Origin: CAXNKG01 sp964202965
Lineage (GTDB): Bacteria; Acidobacteriota; Vicinamibacteria; Vicinamibacterales; UBA2999
Length of the DNA: 64,000 nt
Assembly: GCA_964202965.1 (NCBI GenBank)
Contig: CAXNKG010000009.1
Location: 11,910-75,909, forward strand
Reading direction: 5' to 3'
Shown here: positions 1 through 8,815 of the stretch, one piece after another
How the letters are laid out: each line of letters opens with the position of its first letter
Position numbering within the stretch: the stretch's first letter is position 1
Position numbers and translations under genes: made by a program
Notes under the pieces: generated by a model
Seen by the model: only the letters and a program-made list of their open reading frames with translations
What the model was told of the DNA's origin: nothing
Databases searched by the model: none

Positions 1-819
1 GCCGGTCACGCGCTCCACCGCGGCGAGCACGTCGCGGACAGACGAGGGCCGCTCGGTGCCCACGTTGTAGGTCGCCGACGCGCCGCCCTGTTCGAGCCGC
101 TGCAGGGCGCGCAGATGGGCATCGGCGAGATCCATCACATGGATGTAATCACGCAGGCAGGTCCCGTCTGGTGTCGGATAGTCCTCGCCGAAGACGTCAA
201 ACGGAGGACCTCCCGACGCCGCATCGAACGCCCGCGGAATCGCGTGGATCTCGGGGGTATGGTCTTCACCCAGCTCCCCATCGGGGTCGGCGCCCGCAGC
301 GTTGAAGTACCGCAGGCGGACGGAGCGAAGTCCGTACGCCCGCTCGTAGTGCGGCAGCGCCTGCTCCACGGCGAGCTTGGTCTGCCCGTACGCATTGATG
401 GGCGTGGTCGGATGATCTTCCGCCAGCGGCACGCGCACCGGCTCTCCGTACACCGCGCAGGTCGAGGAAAACACAAAGCGCGTGCAGCCCTCGGCGGCCA
501 TCGCTTCGAGCGTGGCAAGGGCGCCACGCACATTGTTCCTGTAATAGCCGGCGGGGTCCTTCACAGAGTCCGAGACGACGAGCCACGCGGCAAAGTGCAT
601 GACGGCATCGGCCCGGCTGTCGCGCAGCGCGCGGCGCACGGCGTCGGTGTCGCTGATATCGCCCTCGATGAGCGGCGCGCCCAGACACGCGGCGCGATGG
701 CCCGCTGAGAGATTGTCGAAGATGACGGTGCGGTACCCCGCGCGGCGAAGCACCTTCGCCGTGTGGCTCCCGATGTAACCGGCGCCCCCGGTGACGAGTA
801 CGGTGCGCGGTGCAGTCAT
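1..819 (-). CDS. galE: UDP-glucose 4-epimerase, 3' end cut by window edge
   Basis: Interconverts UDP-glucose and UDP-galactose in the cytoplasm. The reading frame starts at ATG (817-819) and stays open to base 1, giving 273 codons; the family is about 330 residues, so the last 50-60 are outside the window. The N-terminus shows the NAD-binding Rossmann motif GGAGYIGSH, then HFAA, a Ser-Thr pair before AVYGEP, and the catalytic YGQTK (YxxxK). It lies 16 bases downstream of ugd on the same strand, so both probably share a transcript that supplies UDP-sugars to the glycosyltransferases at 2200-8815. AGGG just before the start may be its ribosome binding site. Identification is secure. Confidence 0.93.
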   Translation of the reverse strand, partial: MTAPRTVLVTGGAGYIGSHTAKVLRRAGYRTVIFDNLSAGHRAACLGAPLIEGDISDTDAVRRALRDSRADAVMHFAAWLVVSDSVKDPAGYYRNNVRGALATLEAMAAEGCTRFVFSSTCAVYGEPVRVPLAEDHPTTPINAYGQTKLAVEQALPHYERAYGLRSVRLRYFNAAGADPDGELGEDHTPEIHAIPRAFDAASGGPPFDVFGEDYPTPDGTCLRDYIHVMDLADAHLRALQRLEQGGASATYNVGTERPSSVRDVLAAVERVTG

Positions 820-835
820 CCCTGGATGCAGACCG

Positions 836-2134
836 TCACTGTCGCCCGATGGAGTAATACGTAAAGCCGTGCTCCCGCATCTGCGCCGGGTCGTAGATGT
901 TGCGGCCATCGAAGACGACCGGCGACCTCATCAGGGCTCGCATCCGGGCGAAATCAGGATGCCGGAACTCGCTCCATTCGGTGACGATCGCCAGGCAATC
1001 CGCCCCCTTCAGTGCGTCGTAATTGCCGGAGGCCAAACTGATGCGCGAGCCGAAGATCGACTTCGCCACCGGCATCGCCTCTGGATCGTAGGCCTGCACC
1101 CGCGCGCCGCCGTTGAGCAGCGCTTCGATGAGCGCCACCGACGGCGCCTCCCGCATGTCGTCGGTGCGCGGCTTGAAGGAGAGCCCCCAGACGGCGACGG
1201 TCTTCCCCCTCAGGCTGCCGACATGCTTGCGGATCTTGCCGATGAGCCGGGTCTTCTGCTGGGCATTCACGGCCTCCACCGCGCGGAGAATCCTGAACTC
1301 GTAGTTCTTCTGCGCTGCCGCGTGCACCAGGGCCTGCACGTCCTTGGGAAAGCAGCTGCCGCCATAGCCGATGCCCGGGAACAGGAAGGACGTGCCGATG
1401 CGCCTGTCGGAGCCGATGGCGCGGCGGACTTGATCGACGTCGGCACCGACCGCCTCGCAGAGGTTCGCGATCTCGTTCATGAACGAGATCCGCGTCGCGA
1501 GCATCGCGTTCGCGGCGTACTTCGACAGTTCCGCGCTTGGGCAGTCCATGACCATGATCGGAGCGCCCGTGCGCGTAAACGGCCCGTACAACTCGCGCAT
1601 GATCTCTTCGGCCCGCGAATCCTCGGCGCCGATCACGACGCGGTCGGGTTTCATGAAGTCCTCAACCGCCGCGCCCTGCTTCAGGAACTCCGGGTTGTTC
1701 ACCACGCTGAAGGGATGCGTCGTCTCCCGGCGGACGGCTTCGCGAACCTCGTCGCTCGTGCCGACCGGCACGGTGCTCTTGACCACGATGACCTTGTAGC
1801 CGTTCATGGCCCGCGCAACGTCTCGCGCCACGCCGAGCACCTGCTGCAGATCGGCCGACCCGTCCTCACCCGGCGGCGTCCCGACGGCGATAAAGATGAT
1901 GGCGGCCTCGCGGACCGCCTTCGGCAGCGCTGAGGCAAACGTCAGCCGGCCTTCCTGCCGGTTGCGGCGCACGAGCTCTTCGAGGCCCGGTTCATAGAAC
2001 GGCATCTTGCCGCGCCGCAGGGTTCGAACTTTGGACTGGTCGTTGTCGACGCACACGACGTCATTGCCGCTTTCGGCCAGACAGGCGCCGGCGACAAGGC
2101 CGACGTAGCCCGTCCCGATAACCGCGATCTTCAT
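836..2134 (-). CDS. ugd: UDP-glucose 6-dehydrogenase
   Basis: Oxidises UDP-glucose to UDP-glucuronate with two NAD+ in the cytoplasm. The 432-residue protein begins with the Rossmann motif GTGYVGL, has NNPEFL and KYAANAMLATRISFMNE in the central domain, and carries the catalytic cysteine near residue 261 in GYGGSCFPKD. The C-terminal UDP-binding domain (WGLSFKPRTDDMREAPS) is complete and the length is normal for the family. GGAGAG precedes the ATG. Its product is the substrate of the UDP-xylose synthase at 10248-11177, so together they give UDP-GlcA and UDP-Xyl for the polysaccharide block. It is divergent from the glycosyltransferase at 2200. Confidence 0.96.
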   Translation of the reverse strand: MKIAVIGTGYVGLVAGACLAESGNDVVCVDNDQSKVRTLRRGKMPFYEPGLEELVRRNRQEGRLTFASALPKAVREAAIIFIAVGTPPGEDGSADLQQVLGVARDVARAMNGYKVIVVKSTVPVGTSDEVREAVRRETTHPFSVVNNPEFLKQGAAVEDFMKPDRVVIGAEDSRAEEIMRELYGPFTRTGAPIMVMDCPSAELSKYAANAMLATRISFMNEIANLCEAVGADVDQVRRAIGSDRRIGTSFLFPGIGYGGSCFPKDVQALVHAAAQKNYEFRILRAVEAVNAQQKTRLIGKIRKHVGSLRGKTVAVWGLSFKPRTDDMREAPSVALIEALLNGGARVQAYDPEAMPVAKSIFGSRISLASGNYDALKGADCLAIVTEWSEFRHPDFARMRALMRSPVVFDGRNIYDPAQMREHGFTYYSIGRQ

Positions 2135-2199
2135 CCGCTCTCCGCCACTTTCGACTCCCGTTCGCCCCGCAAACCGCAGAAGCTATCATAGCCGTTCAG

Positions 2200-3309
2200 A
2201 TGAACATCCTCGTCGACTACCGGCCCGCGCTCCGCCAGCGCACCGGCGTCGGCGAATACGTGCACCGGCTTGTGCAGGCCTATGCCGCCGCGTTTCCGGG
2301 TGAGGTCACCGTCTTCACGAGTTCGTGGAAGGACAGGCCGGACCCCGCGCTGGCCGCCACACTCGGTGCACGGGTCGTCGATCGCCGCGTGCCGGTACGA
2401 CTCCTGAATCTCCTCTGGCACCGCGCCGGCTGGCCGCCGATTGAAGCGCTGGCCGGTAACGCCCACGTCGTGCACGCGCCCCATCCGCTGCTGATTCCGG
2501 CGCGGCGCGCCGCGCAGGTCATCACGATTCACGATCTCTTCTTTCTGGCGAACCGGGACGCGACGCGCGCGGAGATTCGCCGAGACTATGCGGACCTGGC
2601 GGGTCCGCACGCGCGACGCGCGGACGCGATCATCACGTCAACCGAGTATGGGCGCCGTATCGTCCACACGGAGCTGGCCGTGCCGCTGGAGCGCATCTAC
2701 GTCTGCCCGCCCGGCGCGCCGCCGTGGAAGCCCCGCGCCACCGGCGCGTCGCCGGCTGGATACATCCTGTTCGTCGGCACGCTCGAGCCGCGGAAGAACG
2801 TCGGCGCGCTGCTTGACGCCTTCGAGCTTCTGCTCGCCCGCCGGCGTCCGCTGCCCGAGTTGCTCCTCGCCGGCCGCGCCACCCCCGCCGCCGGTGCATG
2901 GCTCGAACGCATTCAGCGCTCGCCGCTCTCCGGGCATGTGCGGCATCTCGGCTATGTCGCCGACGACCAGCGCGAGCGACTGTATGCCGGCGCACGGGCG
3001 GTCGTGGTGCCGTCGCTCGATGAAGGGTTCGGGTTTCCGGCGCTCGAGGCGATGTCGGCCGGCGTCCCGGTGATCGCGGCCAACCGCGGCTCGCTTCCCG
3101 AGGTCCTCGGCGACGCAGGCTGGCTTGTGGACCCCACAGATGTTGAAGCCCTGGCCGGCGCGATCGACAGTGCCGCCACCGATGACGCCGCCGCCGCGCG
3201 TGCGGGGACGGCCGGTCTGGCGCGTGCCGCGACGTTCACATGGACGCGGGCGGCGGACGCGCTCCGCCGCGCATACACGGACGCTGTCGTCCGCCGGGCC
3301 GCACGGTAG
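2200..3309 (+). CDS. Glycosyltransferase family 4 (GT-B fold)
   Basis: Retaining GT-B glycosyltransferase, likely adding one sugar to an undecaprenyl-linked repeat unit at the cytoplasmic face of the membrane. The 369-residue protein opens with a glycine-rich acceptor-domain loop (RTGVGEYVHRL), has the donor-domain strand ILFVGTLEPRKN, and the GT4 E-x7-E signature in DEGFGFPALEAMSAG. Sugar specificity cannot be read from sequence. A TATCAT box at 2184-2189 lies 10 bases before the ATG and no Shine-Dalgarno is visible, so the message may be nearly leaderless. It is the first gene of the plus-strand exopolysaccharide run. Confidence 0.88.
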   Translation: MNILVDYRPALRQRTGVGEYVHRLVQAYAAAFPGEVTVFTSSWKDRPDPALAATLGARVVDRRVPVRLLNLLWHRAGWPPIEALAGNAHVVHAPHPLLIPARRAAQVITIHDLFFLANRDATRAEIRRDYADLAGPHARRADAIITSTEYGRRIVHTELAVPLERIYVCPPGAPPWKPRATGASPAGYILFVGTLEPRKNVGALLDAFELLLARRRPLPELLLAGRATPAAGAWLERIQRSPLSGHVRHLGYVADDQRERLYAGARAVVVPSLDEGFGFPALEAMSAGVPVIAANRGSLPEVLGDAGWLVDPTDVEALAGAIDSAATDDAAAARAGTAGLARAATFTWTRAADALRRAYTDAVVRRAAR

Positions 3310-3311
3310 CG

Positions 3312-4343
3312 ATGCGGATCGCGATCGATGCGCGCGAACTCGACGGCCAGCCAACCGGGGTCGGCCGCGTACTCGCCGGCATTCTCCACGCCTGGGACGC
3401 ACGGCCCGACGCGGGCGCCCACGAGGTCATCCTGTGCCGTCCGGACGGACCGCGCCACGGGACCGTGTGGGAGCAATTCACGCTGCCCAGGCTTGTCCGG
3501 CGGGCGAACGCCGACGTGCTGTTTGCCCCGGCGTACACCGGCCCCCTCGTCTCGCCGGTCCCGCTGGTCACGGCCGTCTACGACGTGTCGTTCGCGGCGC
3601 ACCCCGAATGGTTCGGCACGCGCGAGGGCCTCAGGCGCCGGGTCCTCACGGGCATGAGCGCACGCCGGGCCGCGACGGTCCTCACCAGCTCCGAGTTCTC
3701 ACGCCGCGAGATCACCCGGTATCTCCGTGTCGACCCCGCCCGCATCGATGTGGTGTATCCGGGCATCACTCGCGCGGCACCCGCCCCGGCGCCGGTCGCT
3801 CGCGACAGCCTTGTGCTGTTTGTCGGCTCCCTGTTTACGAGGCGGCATGTGCCGGAGCTCATCGATGGCTTCGGACGTCTCGCCCGCCGACGGCCCGATG
3901 TGCGGCTGGAGGTCGTGGGGGATAACCGGACCAGTCCGCGCATCGATTTCGACGCGCTGGCGGCGGCGGCGAACGCCGGTGGACGAATCGCGCTGCGATC
4001 CTACGTGCCGGACGCCGAGCTGACCGCGCTCTACGCGCGCGCGCGGGCGTTCGCCTTCCTGTCCGAATACGAAGGGTTCGGCTTCACGCCGCTCGAGGCG
4101 CTGGCGGCCGGCGTGCCGATTGCCGTCCTGGATACGCCGATCGCCCGGGAGGTGTACGGCGACGCCGCGCTCTTCCTCCGCGCACCGGACCCCCCGCTCG
4201 TCGAGGCGGCGCTCGATCGTCTGCTGTATGACGAGGCCGAACGCACGCGCATCCTCAGCGCTGCCGCGGCACTCCTTCCGCGCTACTCATGGCACGCCTG
4301 CGCGGCGGCCGTCCTGAGGGCACTCGTGAGAGCGGCTCGCTGA
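3312..4343 (+). CDS. Glycosyltransferase family 4
   Basis: Second GT-B glycosyltransferase of the polysaccharide block, 343 residues. The open frame extends upstream to 3240, but the ATG at 3312 is preferred because it begins two bases after the previous stop and starts the typical MRIAIDARELDG N-terminus. LVLFVGSLFTRRH marks the start of the donor-binding domain and YEGFGFTPLEALAAG is the E-x7-E motif. Residues just after the start (QPTGVGRVLAGI) match the glycine loop of mannosyltransferase-like GT4 enzymes. The stop TGA overlaps the next gene's ATG by one base, so the two are probably translationally coupled. Donor and acceptor are unknown. Confidence 0.87.
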   Translation: MRIAIDARELDGQPTGVGRVLAGILHAWDARPDAGAHEVILCRPDGPRHGTVWEQFTLPRLVRRANADVLFAPAYTGPLVSPVPLVTAVYDVSFAAHPEWFGTREGLRRRVLTGMSARRAATVLTSSEFSRREITRYLRVDPARIDVVYPGITRAAPAPAPVARDSLVLFVGSLFTRRHVPELIDGFGRLARRRPDVRLEVVGDNRTSPRIDFDALAAAANAGGRIALRSYVPDAELTALYARARAFAFLSEYEGFGFTPLEALAAGVPIAVLDTPIAREVYGDAALFLRAPDPPLVEAALDRLLYDEAERTRILSAAAALLPRYSWHACAAAVLRALVRAAR

Positions 4344-5185
4344 TGCGCGTCTCGGTCGTCATCGTCACCTACAACTCCCGGAGCGATATCGATCGCTGCC
4401 TCGAATCGCTCCGCCAGCATGGCGGATCCGCGCCGCTCGAGATCGTCGTCGTCGACAACCACTCCACGGACGGAACGGCTGCCGCGGTTCGCGAGCGCTG
4501 GCCGTCAGTCCCGGTCATCGGCGTCGGCTCGAACGTCGGGTTCGCGCGCGCCAACAACATTGGGGTGCGACAGACGACGGGCGAGCTGATCCTGTTTCTG
4601 AACCCGGATACGGAGGTCCGCCCTGGAGCCCTTGACCGTCTCATCGCCGCGCTGACCGCGCGGTCCGACGCCGCAGTGGCCGGACCGCGGCTCCTCGACA
4701 CGTCGGGGCGCCCGGAGCTCTCCTTTGGGGCGATGATGGGTCCGCTCGCGGAGCTTCGGCAGAAGGTGCTGGTCCAGGGACATGACAAGGGGTGGCCGCT
4801 GGTCACGGCGCACGTCCGCCGCCTGACAGGTGCGCCGCGCGACGTCGACTGGGTCAGCGGGGCATGCCTGCTTGCGTGGCGGGCGGATGCCGAGGCGGCC
4901 GGCCTCTTCGACGAGCGGTATTTCATGTACGCGGAGGATGTCGACCTGTGCGCCGCCATCCGGGCACGCGGCCGGGCGGTGCTGTTTGTCCCGGAGGCCG
5001 AGGTCGTCCACGTCCGGGGACGGTCCGGGGCAGCCGCGCCCGGCGCGACGGCTGCCGCATACCGCGCCAGCCATGTCGCCTTCTACGAAAAGCACCGGCC
5101 TGCCTGGGCGCCTATCCTCCGTGCTTACCTGAAGTTACGAGGCCTGCTGCCCGATACTTCGGGTAGTCCTTCTGGACCCGCCTGA
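4343..5185 (+). CDS. Glycosyltransferase family 2 (rhamnosyltransferase-like)
   Basis: Inverting GT-A glycosyltransferase, 280 residues. The start ATG at 4343 overlaps the upstream TGA by one base; an upstream in-frame ATG at 4289 would overlap the neighbour by 55 bases and is disfavoured. Visible motifs are VVIVTYNS at the N-terminus, the acidic nucleotide-sugar/metal site FLNPDTEV, and the acceptor-side segment WVSGACLLAWR followed by FDERYFMYAEDVDLC, characteristic of the WcaA/RfbN-like rhamnosyltransferase group. It would transfer a sugar during repeat-unit assembly. It overlaps the following protease gene by one base. Confidence 0.87.
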   Translation: MRVSVVIVTYNSRSDIDRCLESLRQHGGSAPLEIVVVDNHSTDGTAAAVRERWPSVPVIGVGSNVGFARANNIGVRQTTGELILFLNPDTEVRPGALDRLIAALTARSDAAVAGPRLLDTSGRPELSFGAMMGPLAELRQKVLVQGHDKGWPLVTAHVRRLTGAPRDVDWVSGACLLAWRADAEAAGLFDERYFMYAEDVDLCAAIRARGRAVLFVPEAEVVHVRGRSGAAAPGATAAAYRASHVAFYEKHRPAWAPILRAYLKLRGLLPDTSGSPSGPA

Positions 5186-6558
5186 TGTCCTCATCCGAAT
5201 TCTCCATCTGGACCTGCCCATCGTGTGGACGCCAGGTTCCCCGTCGCGTGGACACCTGCCGGTGCGGCGCGGCGCGGGGCGTGTCAGCCCCATCCAGCGA
5301 ACACGACAGGGCCCGCCCGGCGAGGGCTGGCACGCAGGGCCCTTTCCGCCTGCTGTTGGGGGTACTGCTGGGCGTGGGACTCGCCGCTGCGCTCTGGCTT
5401 CAATTCGCCGCACCCGGGCCGAGACGCGACCAGCCCGCGGCGAGCGGCCTCGCCGCCTCAGGCGCGGCGGGCGACGACCCGTCCGGCGATGCGGAAGCGG
5501 CTGAGCCTGCCGCCGCCGGCGCCCGACCGTTCGCGACAACCGATACCCCTCCCCCGCCACTCCCCGCACCGGGCGCGCCGCAGCCGCTGCTTGAAGACAC
5601 GGTGGCGAGCAGCCTTCCGGCGGTCGCCTCGATTCAGGCGGGGCAGGCGCGCGGGACCGGTTTCTTCGTGCGCGCCAATCTGGTCATCACCAACGCACAT
5701 GTGGTCGAGGGCCACTCGTCTGTCCGGCTTCAGGCGGGCGGCATGCGGCACACCGCCCGAGTCGCCACGGTGTCACCCGGCACTGACCTCGCACTGCTCC
5801 AGATCGACCGGCCGAGCGCGCAGCAGGTGACACTGCGCCTGGGATCGCTCGATGACGTGCGCGTCGGCGAGGAAGTCGTCGCGATCGGATCGGCATTCGG
5901 GGTGCTGCCGAACACGGTGACCCGCGGCATCGTAAGCGCGGTACGAAACACCGGCTCCGTCACGCTCATCCAGACGGATGCGGCGATCAACCCCGGGAAC
6001 AGCGGCGGACCGCTCCTCGATCGGAGCGGCGTCGTGATTGGAATCAACACCATGCGTGTGGCGGAGCGCGGGGGGCAGGGGGTGGCGTTCGCCGTGGCTG
6101 TCACGCATGCCGTCCAGTTGCTCAGCGGCGGGAGCTCGACGGCCTCGGCGACCCCCCTCCAGGGGCTCAACCGCCTGATGGGCTCCTCCCCCTCAACGGC
6201 CGGCGATCTGCGCGACGAGGGCACGCAGGCCTATGAGGCCGCGCTCGGATCGATCGCGCGCACGGCCGATGAGCTGGACGACTACTGGATGCGCTACGGC
6301 CCGAGTTGCGTCCGCACGGCCGCGCGCGCGGCCGACCGTCCCTGGCTCGTGGCGTTCGAGCCGAATGGCCTCACCCTGGTGCCGTCAGGGGCGTACAACT
6401 GCGAGGAATGGCTGCGCGTGGTCCGCACCAATGCCGACACGGTCCGCGCGGACATGGTGCGCGCGGGCGAAGCGGCGCGCCGCCTGGGGGTCTATCCGGG
6501 CGTCATGCGCGATCTGCGGCGACGGCATCGACTCGAGTGGCAGGGATGGGAACGGTAG
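5185..6558 (+). CDS. Membrane-anchored trypsin-like serine protease with N-terminal zinc ribbon
   Basis: Predicted S1C (HtrA/Deg-like) protease, 457 residues. A short zinc ribbon with Cys 11, 14, 25 and 27 is followed by one transmembrane helix (about 54-75), a Pro/Ala-rich linker, and a protease domain with the full triad: His172 in TNAHVVEG, Asp201 in GTDLALLQ, Ser273 in GNSGGPLL. There is no PDZ domain. Instead a C-terminal region of about 130 residues, with two cysteines likely to form a disulfide, matches nothing I recognise. The topology puts the ribbon in the cytoplasm and the protease in the periplasm. It sits between glycosyltransferases and overlaps the upstream gene by one base, so it is probably co-transcribed with exopolysaccharide synthesis. 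Confidence 0.88.
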   Translation: MSSSEFSIWTCPSCGRQVPRRVDTCRCGAARGVSAPSSEHDRARPARAGTQGPFRLLLGVLLGVGLAAALWLQFAAPGPRRDQPAASGLAASGAAGDDPSGDAEAAEPAAAGARPFATTDTPPPPLPAPGAPQPLLEDTVASSLPAVASIQAGQARGTGFFVRANLVITNAHVVEGHSSVRLQAGGMRHTARVATVSPGTDLALLQIDRPSAQQVTLRLGSLDDVRVGEEVVAIGSAFGVLPNTVTRGIVSAVRNTGSVTLIQTDAAINPGNSGGPLLDRSGVVIGINTMRVAERGGQGVAFAVAVTHAVQLLSGGSSTASATPLQGLNRLMGSSPSTAGDLRDEGTQAYEAALGSIARTADELDDYWMRYGPSCVRTAARAADRPWLVAFEPNGLTLVPSGAYNCEEWLRVVRTNADTVRADMVRAGEAARRLGVYPGVMRDLRRRHRLEWQGWER

Positions 6559-6567
6559 CCCGCTGAG

Positions 6568-6573
6568 TATCAT
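6568..6573 (+). promoter_or_regulatory. -10-like TATCAT, 6 bases before ATG at 6580
   Basis: TATCAT followed by six bases and the ATG of the next glycosyltransferase, with no GGAGG-like site between. A start this close to a -10 box suggests a leaderless transcript, giving an internal promoter within the polysaccharide gene run. Confidence 0.4.
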
Positions 6574-6579
6574 GGGTTG

Positions 6580-7695
6580 ATGCGGGTCGCGATCGACGCC
6601 CGGAAGCTTCACGATTTCGGCATCGGCACCTACACACGGAACCTTCTTCGTCATCTGGCACGGCTGGATCAGGAGAGCGAGTACGTCCTCCTGTGCCACG
6701 AACCGGATCTCGGTATCGGCGCGCAGTTCGGTCCCAATTTCCGGACTGTTCTGGAGCCGTCGCCCAACTATTCCGTCCGTGAACAGTTCCATGTGCCGTG
6801 GGTCCTGCGCCGGGAGCGGCCGGACGTCTTTCACGCGCCGCATTACGTGCTGCCGCCGGCCGCCACGTGCCGATCGGTTGTCACCATCCACGACTGCATC
6901 CATCTGATGTTTCCGCAGTACCTCCCCAACCGCGCCGCCCACCTCTACGCGCGGGCATCGATGTGGATGGCGGTGCGGCGGTCGGACCGGATTCTGACGG
7001 TCTCGGAGGCGTCCAAGCGCGACATCATCCGCTTCTTCAACGTCCGTCCGGAGAAGATCGTTGTCGCGTACAACGCCATCGACGAACGGTTCCGTCAGGC
7101 GCCAACCGACGCGGCGATCGCCCGCGTACGCGAGCGGTACCAGCTGAATCATGGGTTCGTGCTCTACGTGGGCAATATCAAACCCCACAAGAATCTGGTC
7201 CGGCTCATCGAGGCGTACGACCTGCTGCGCCAGCGCGGGTTCGATTACCTGAAGCTGCTCATCATCGGCGACGAGATCTCGAAGCTGCCGGCGCTCCGTC
7301 GCGCGGTGCACACGCACAAGCTGCACAAACACGTCCGGTTCCTCGGATACCTGCCCGACGACACGCTGGCCGTGCTCTACCGGCTGGCGGCCGTGTTCGT
7401 GTTTCCCTCGCTGTATGAAGGATTCGGGCTGCCGCCGCTCGAAGCCATGGCGTGCGGCACGCCGGTCGTGACGTCGAATCTCTCCTCGATGCCCGAGGTC
7501 ACCGGTGACGCGGCCGTGCTGGTCGACCCCTACGACGTGGAATCGATTGCCGGCGGCATGCAGAAGGTGCTCTCGAATCCGGCGCTGAGCCAGGAACTGC
7601 GCGAGAGAGGCATCGCGCGCGCGCGCGACTTTTCATGGGAGCGGTCGGTCGCCCGGACGCTCGATGTGTACCGGGAGGTCGCCGGGGCATCGTAG
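6580..7695 (+). CDS. Glycosyltransferase family 4
   Basis: GT-B glycosyltransferase of 371 residues (ATG at 6580; a TTG lies one codon upstream). It has the MRVAIDARKLHDFGIGTYTR-type acceptor loop, HDCIHLMFP and LTVSEASKRDI in the first domain, FVLYVGNIKPHKN at the domain junction, and the E-x7-E motif in YEGFGLPPLEAMACG. This architecture resembles mannosyl- or glucosyltransferases of exopolysaccharide clusters, but the substrate is not determinable. It is followed after seven bases by another GT4 gene. Confidence 0.88.
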   Translation: MRVAIDARKLHDFGIGTYTRNLLRHLARLDQESEYVLLCHEPDLGIGAQFGPNFRTVLEPSPNYSVREQFHVPWVLRRERPDVFHAPHYVLPPAATCRSVVTIHDCIHLMFPQYLPNRAAHLYARASMWMAVRRSDRILTVSEASKRDIIRFFNVRPEKIVVAYNAIDERFRQAPTDAAIARVRERYQLNHGFVLYVGNIKPHKNLVRLIEAYDLLRQRGFDYLKLLIIGDEISKLPALRRAVHTHKLHKHVRFLGYLPDDTLAVLYRLAAVFVFPSLYEGFGLPPLEAMACGTPVVTSNLSSMPEVTGDAAVLVDPYDVESIAGGMQKVLSNPALSQELRERGIARARDFSWERSVARTLDVYREVAGAS

Positions 7696-7702
7696 CCCCC
7701 GC

Positions 7703-8815
7703 ATGCGAACGGCCCTCATCCACGACTGGCTCACCGGCATGCGCGGCGGCGAGCGTGTGCTCGAAGTGCTGTGCGGGCTCTACCCCGACGCCGACATCTT
7801 CACGCTCGTCCACCAGCGGGGATCCGTCTCGCCCGTGATCGAGCGCCACCGGATCACCACGTCGTTCATCCAGCACCTGCCGATGGGCGCGCGGCGGTAC
7901 CGGGAGTACCTGCCGCTCTTTCCGCTGGCCATCACTCGCTTCGACCTCACGCCCTACGATCTCGTGATCAGCTCGAGCCACTGCGCGGCCAAGGCCGTGA
8001 TCGCGCCGGCGCACGCGCGCCACATCTCCTACTGCCACTCGCCGATGCGCTATGCGTGGGATCAGTTCGATGCGTACTTCGGGCCGGCGCGGAAAGGCGC
8101 GCTCGCGAGCCGCCTGGTGTACCGGCCGGTCCTGTCACGGCTCGCGCGATGGGATGCGTCCACCGCGCCGCGCGTGCACCGCTTCGTAGCCAATTCCGCG
8201 CACGTCGCGGAGCGGATCCGCCGATACTATAATCGTGTAGCGACAATCGTGTATCCCCCGGTTGACACGGCCTTCTTTCACCCTTCCGACGTCACACCGG
8301 GCGATCACTTTCTGATTGTGTCGGCGCTCGTCCCCTACAAGCGGATTGACATGGCGATCGATGCGTGTGCGCGACTGGGCGCGCCGCTCCGGATCGTGGG
8401 TGACGGCCCGGATCGCGCGGAGTTGCAGCGGCGCGCGGGCCCGCACGTGGCGTTCCTCGGGCACCTGAGCGACGAAGAGGTCCGCGAGGAGTACCGGCGG
8501 GCCCTCGCCGTGATCATGCCCGGCGAGGAAGATTTCGGCATCGTGCCGGTCGAGGCCCAGGCCTGCGGCCGGCCGGTCGTGGCGCTGGCGCGCGGGGGCG
8601 CGCTCGAGACTGTCGTCGATAATGAGACGGGCGTGCTGTTCGCCAAGCCTGACGCGGCATCGCTGGCCGCGGCGCTCGACCGGGCGGCCCGCATGTCGTT
8701 CGATCGCCGGCGCCTGCGGGCGCACGCGGAGCGATTCGCGCGGGAACGCCACGTCGACCATATGCGCGGGGTCATCGCCGAATCGGTGAGCGCACCCCTG
8801 GGAACCCGATGGTAA
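7703..8815 (+). CDS. Glycosyltransferase family 4, WbaZ-like
   Basis: GT-B glycosyltransferase of 370 residues. The ATG at 7703 (MRTALIHDWLTGMRGGERVLE) is chosen over an earlier in-frame ATG at 7664 that would lie inside the preceding gene. N-terminal HDWLTGMRGGE, the YCHSPMRYAWD segment and the E-x7-E variant EEDFGIVPVEAQACG are typical of the WbaZ-like mannosyltransferases in polysaccharide loci. Its stop overlaps the start of the next gene by seven bases (8809-8815), consistent with coupled translation of the sugar-phosphate transferase that starts repeat-unit synthesis. Confidence 0.88.
   Translation: MRTALIHDWLTGMRGGERVLEVLCGLYPDADIFTLVHQRGSVSPVIERHRITTSFIQHLPMGARRYREYLPLFPLAITRFDLTPYDLVISSSHCAAKAVIAPAHARHISYCHSPMRYAWDQFDAYFGPARKGALASRLVYRPVLSRLARWDASTAPRVHRFVANSAHVAERIRRYYNRVATIVYPPVDTAFFHPSDVTPGDHFLIVSALVPYKRIDMAIDACARLGAPLRIVGDGPDRAELQRRAGPHVAFLGHLSDEEVREEYRRALAVIMPGEEDFGIVPVEAQACGRPVVALARGGALETVVDNETGVLFAKPDAASLAAALDRAARMSFDRRRLRAHAERFARERHVDHMRGVIAESVSAPLGTRW

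Noticed and set aside
3240..3311. Upstream extensions of several genes (for example before 3312, 17859, 23823, 55646 and 59574)
   Set aside because: They overlap the preceding gene, lack family similarity and have low-complexity Arg/Ala-rich sequence.
8228..8267. Perfect TATAAT and TTGACA inside a glycosyltransferase gene
   Set aside because: They are in the wrong order for a promoter and lie within a conserved coding region.
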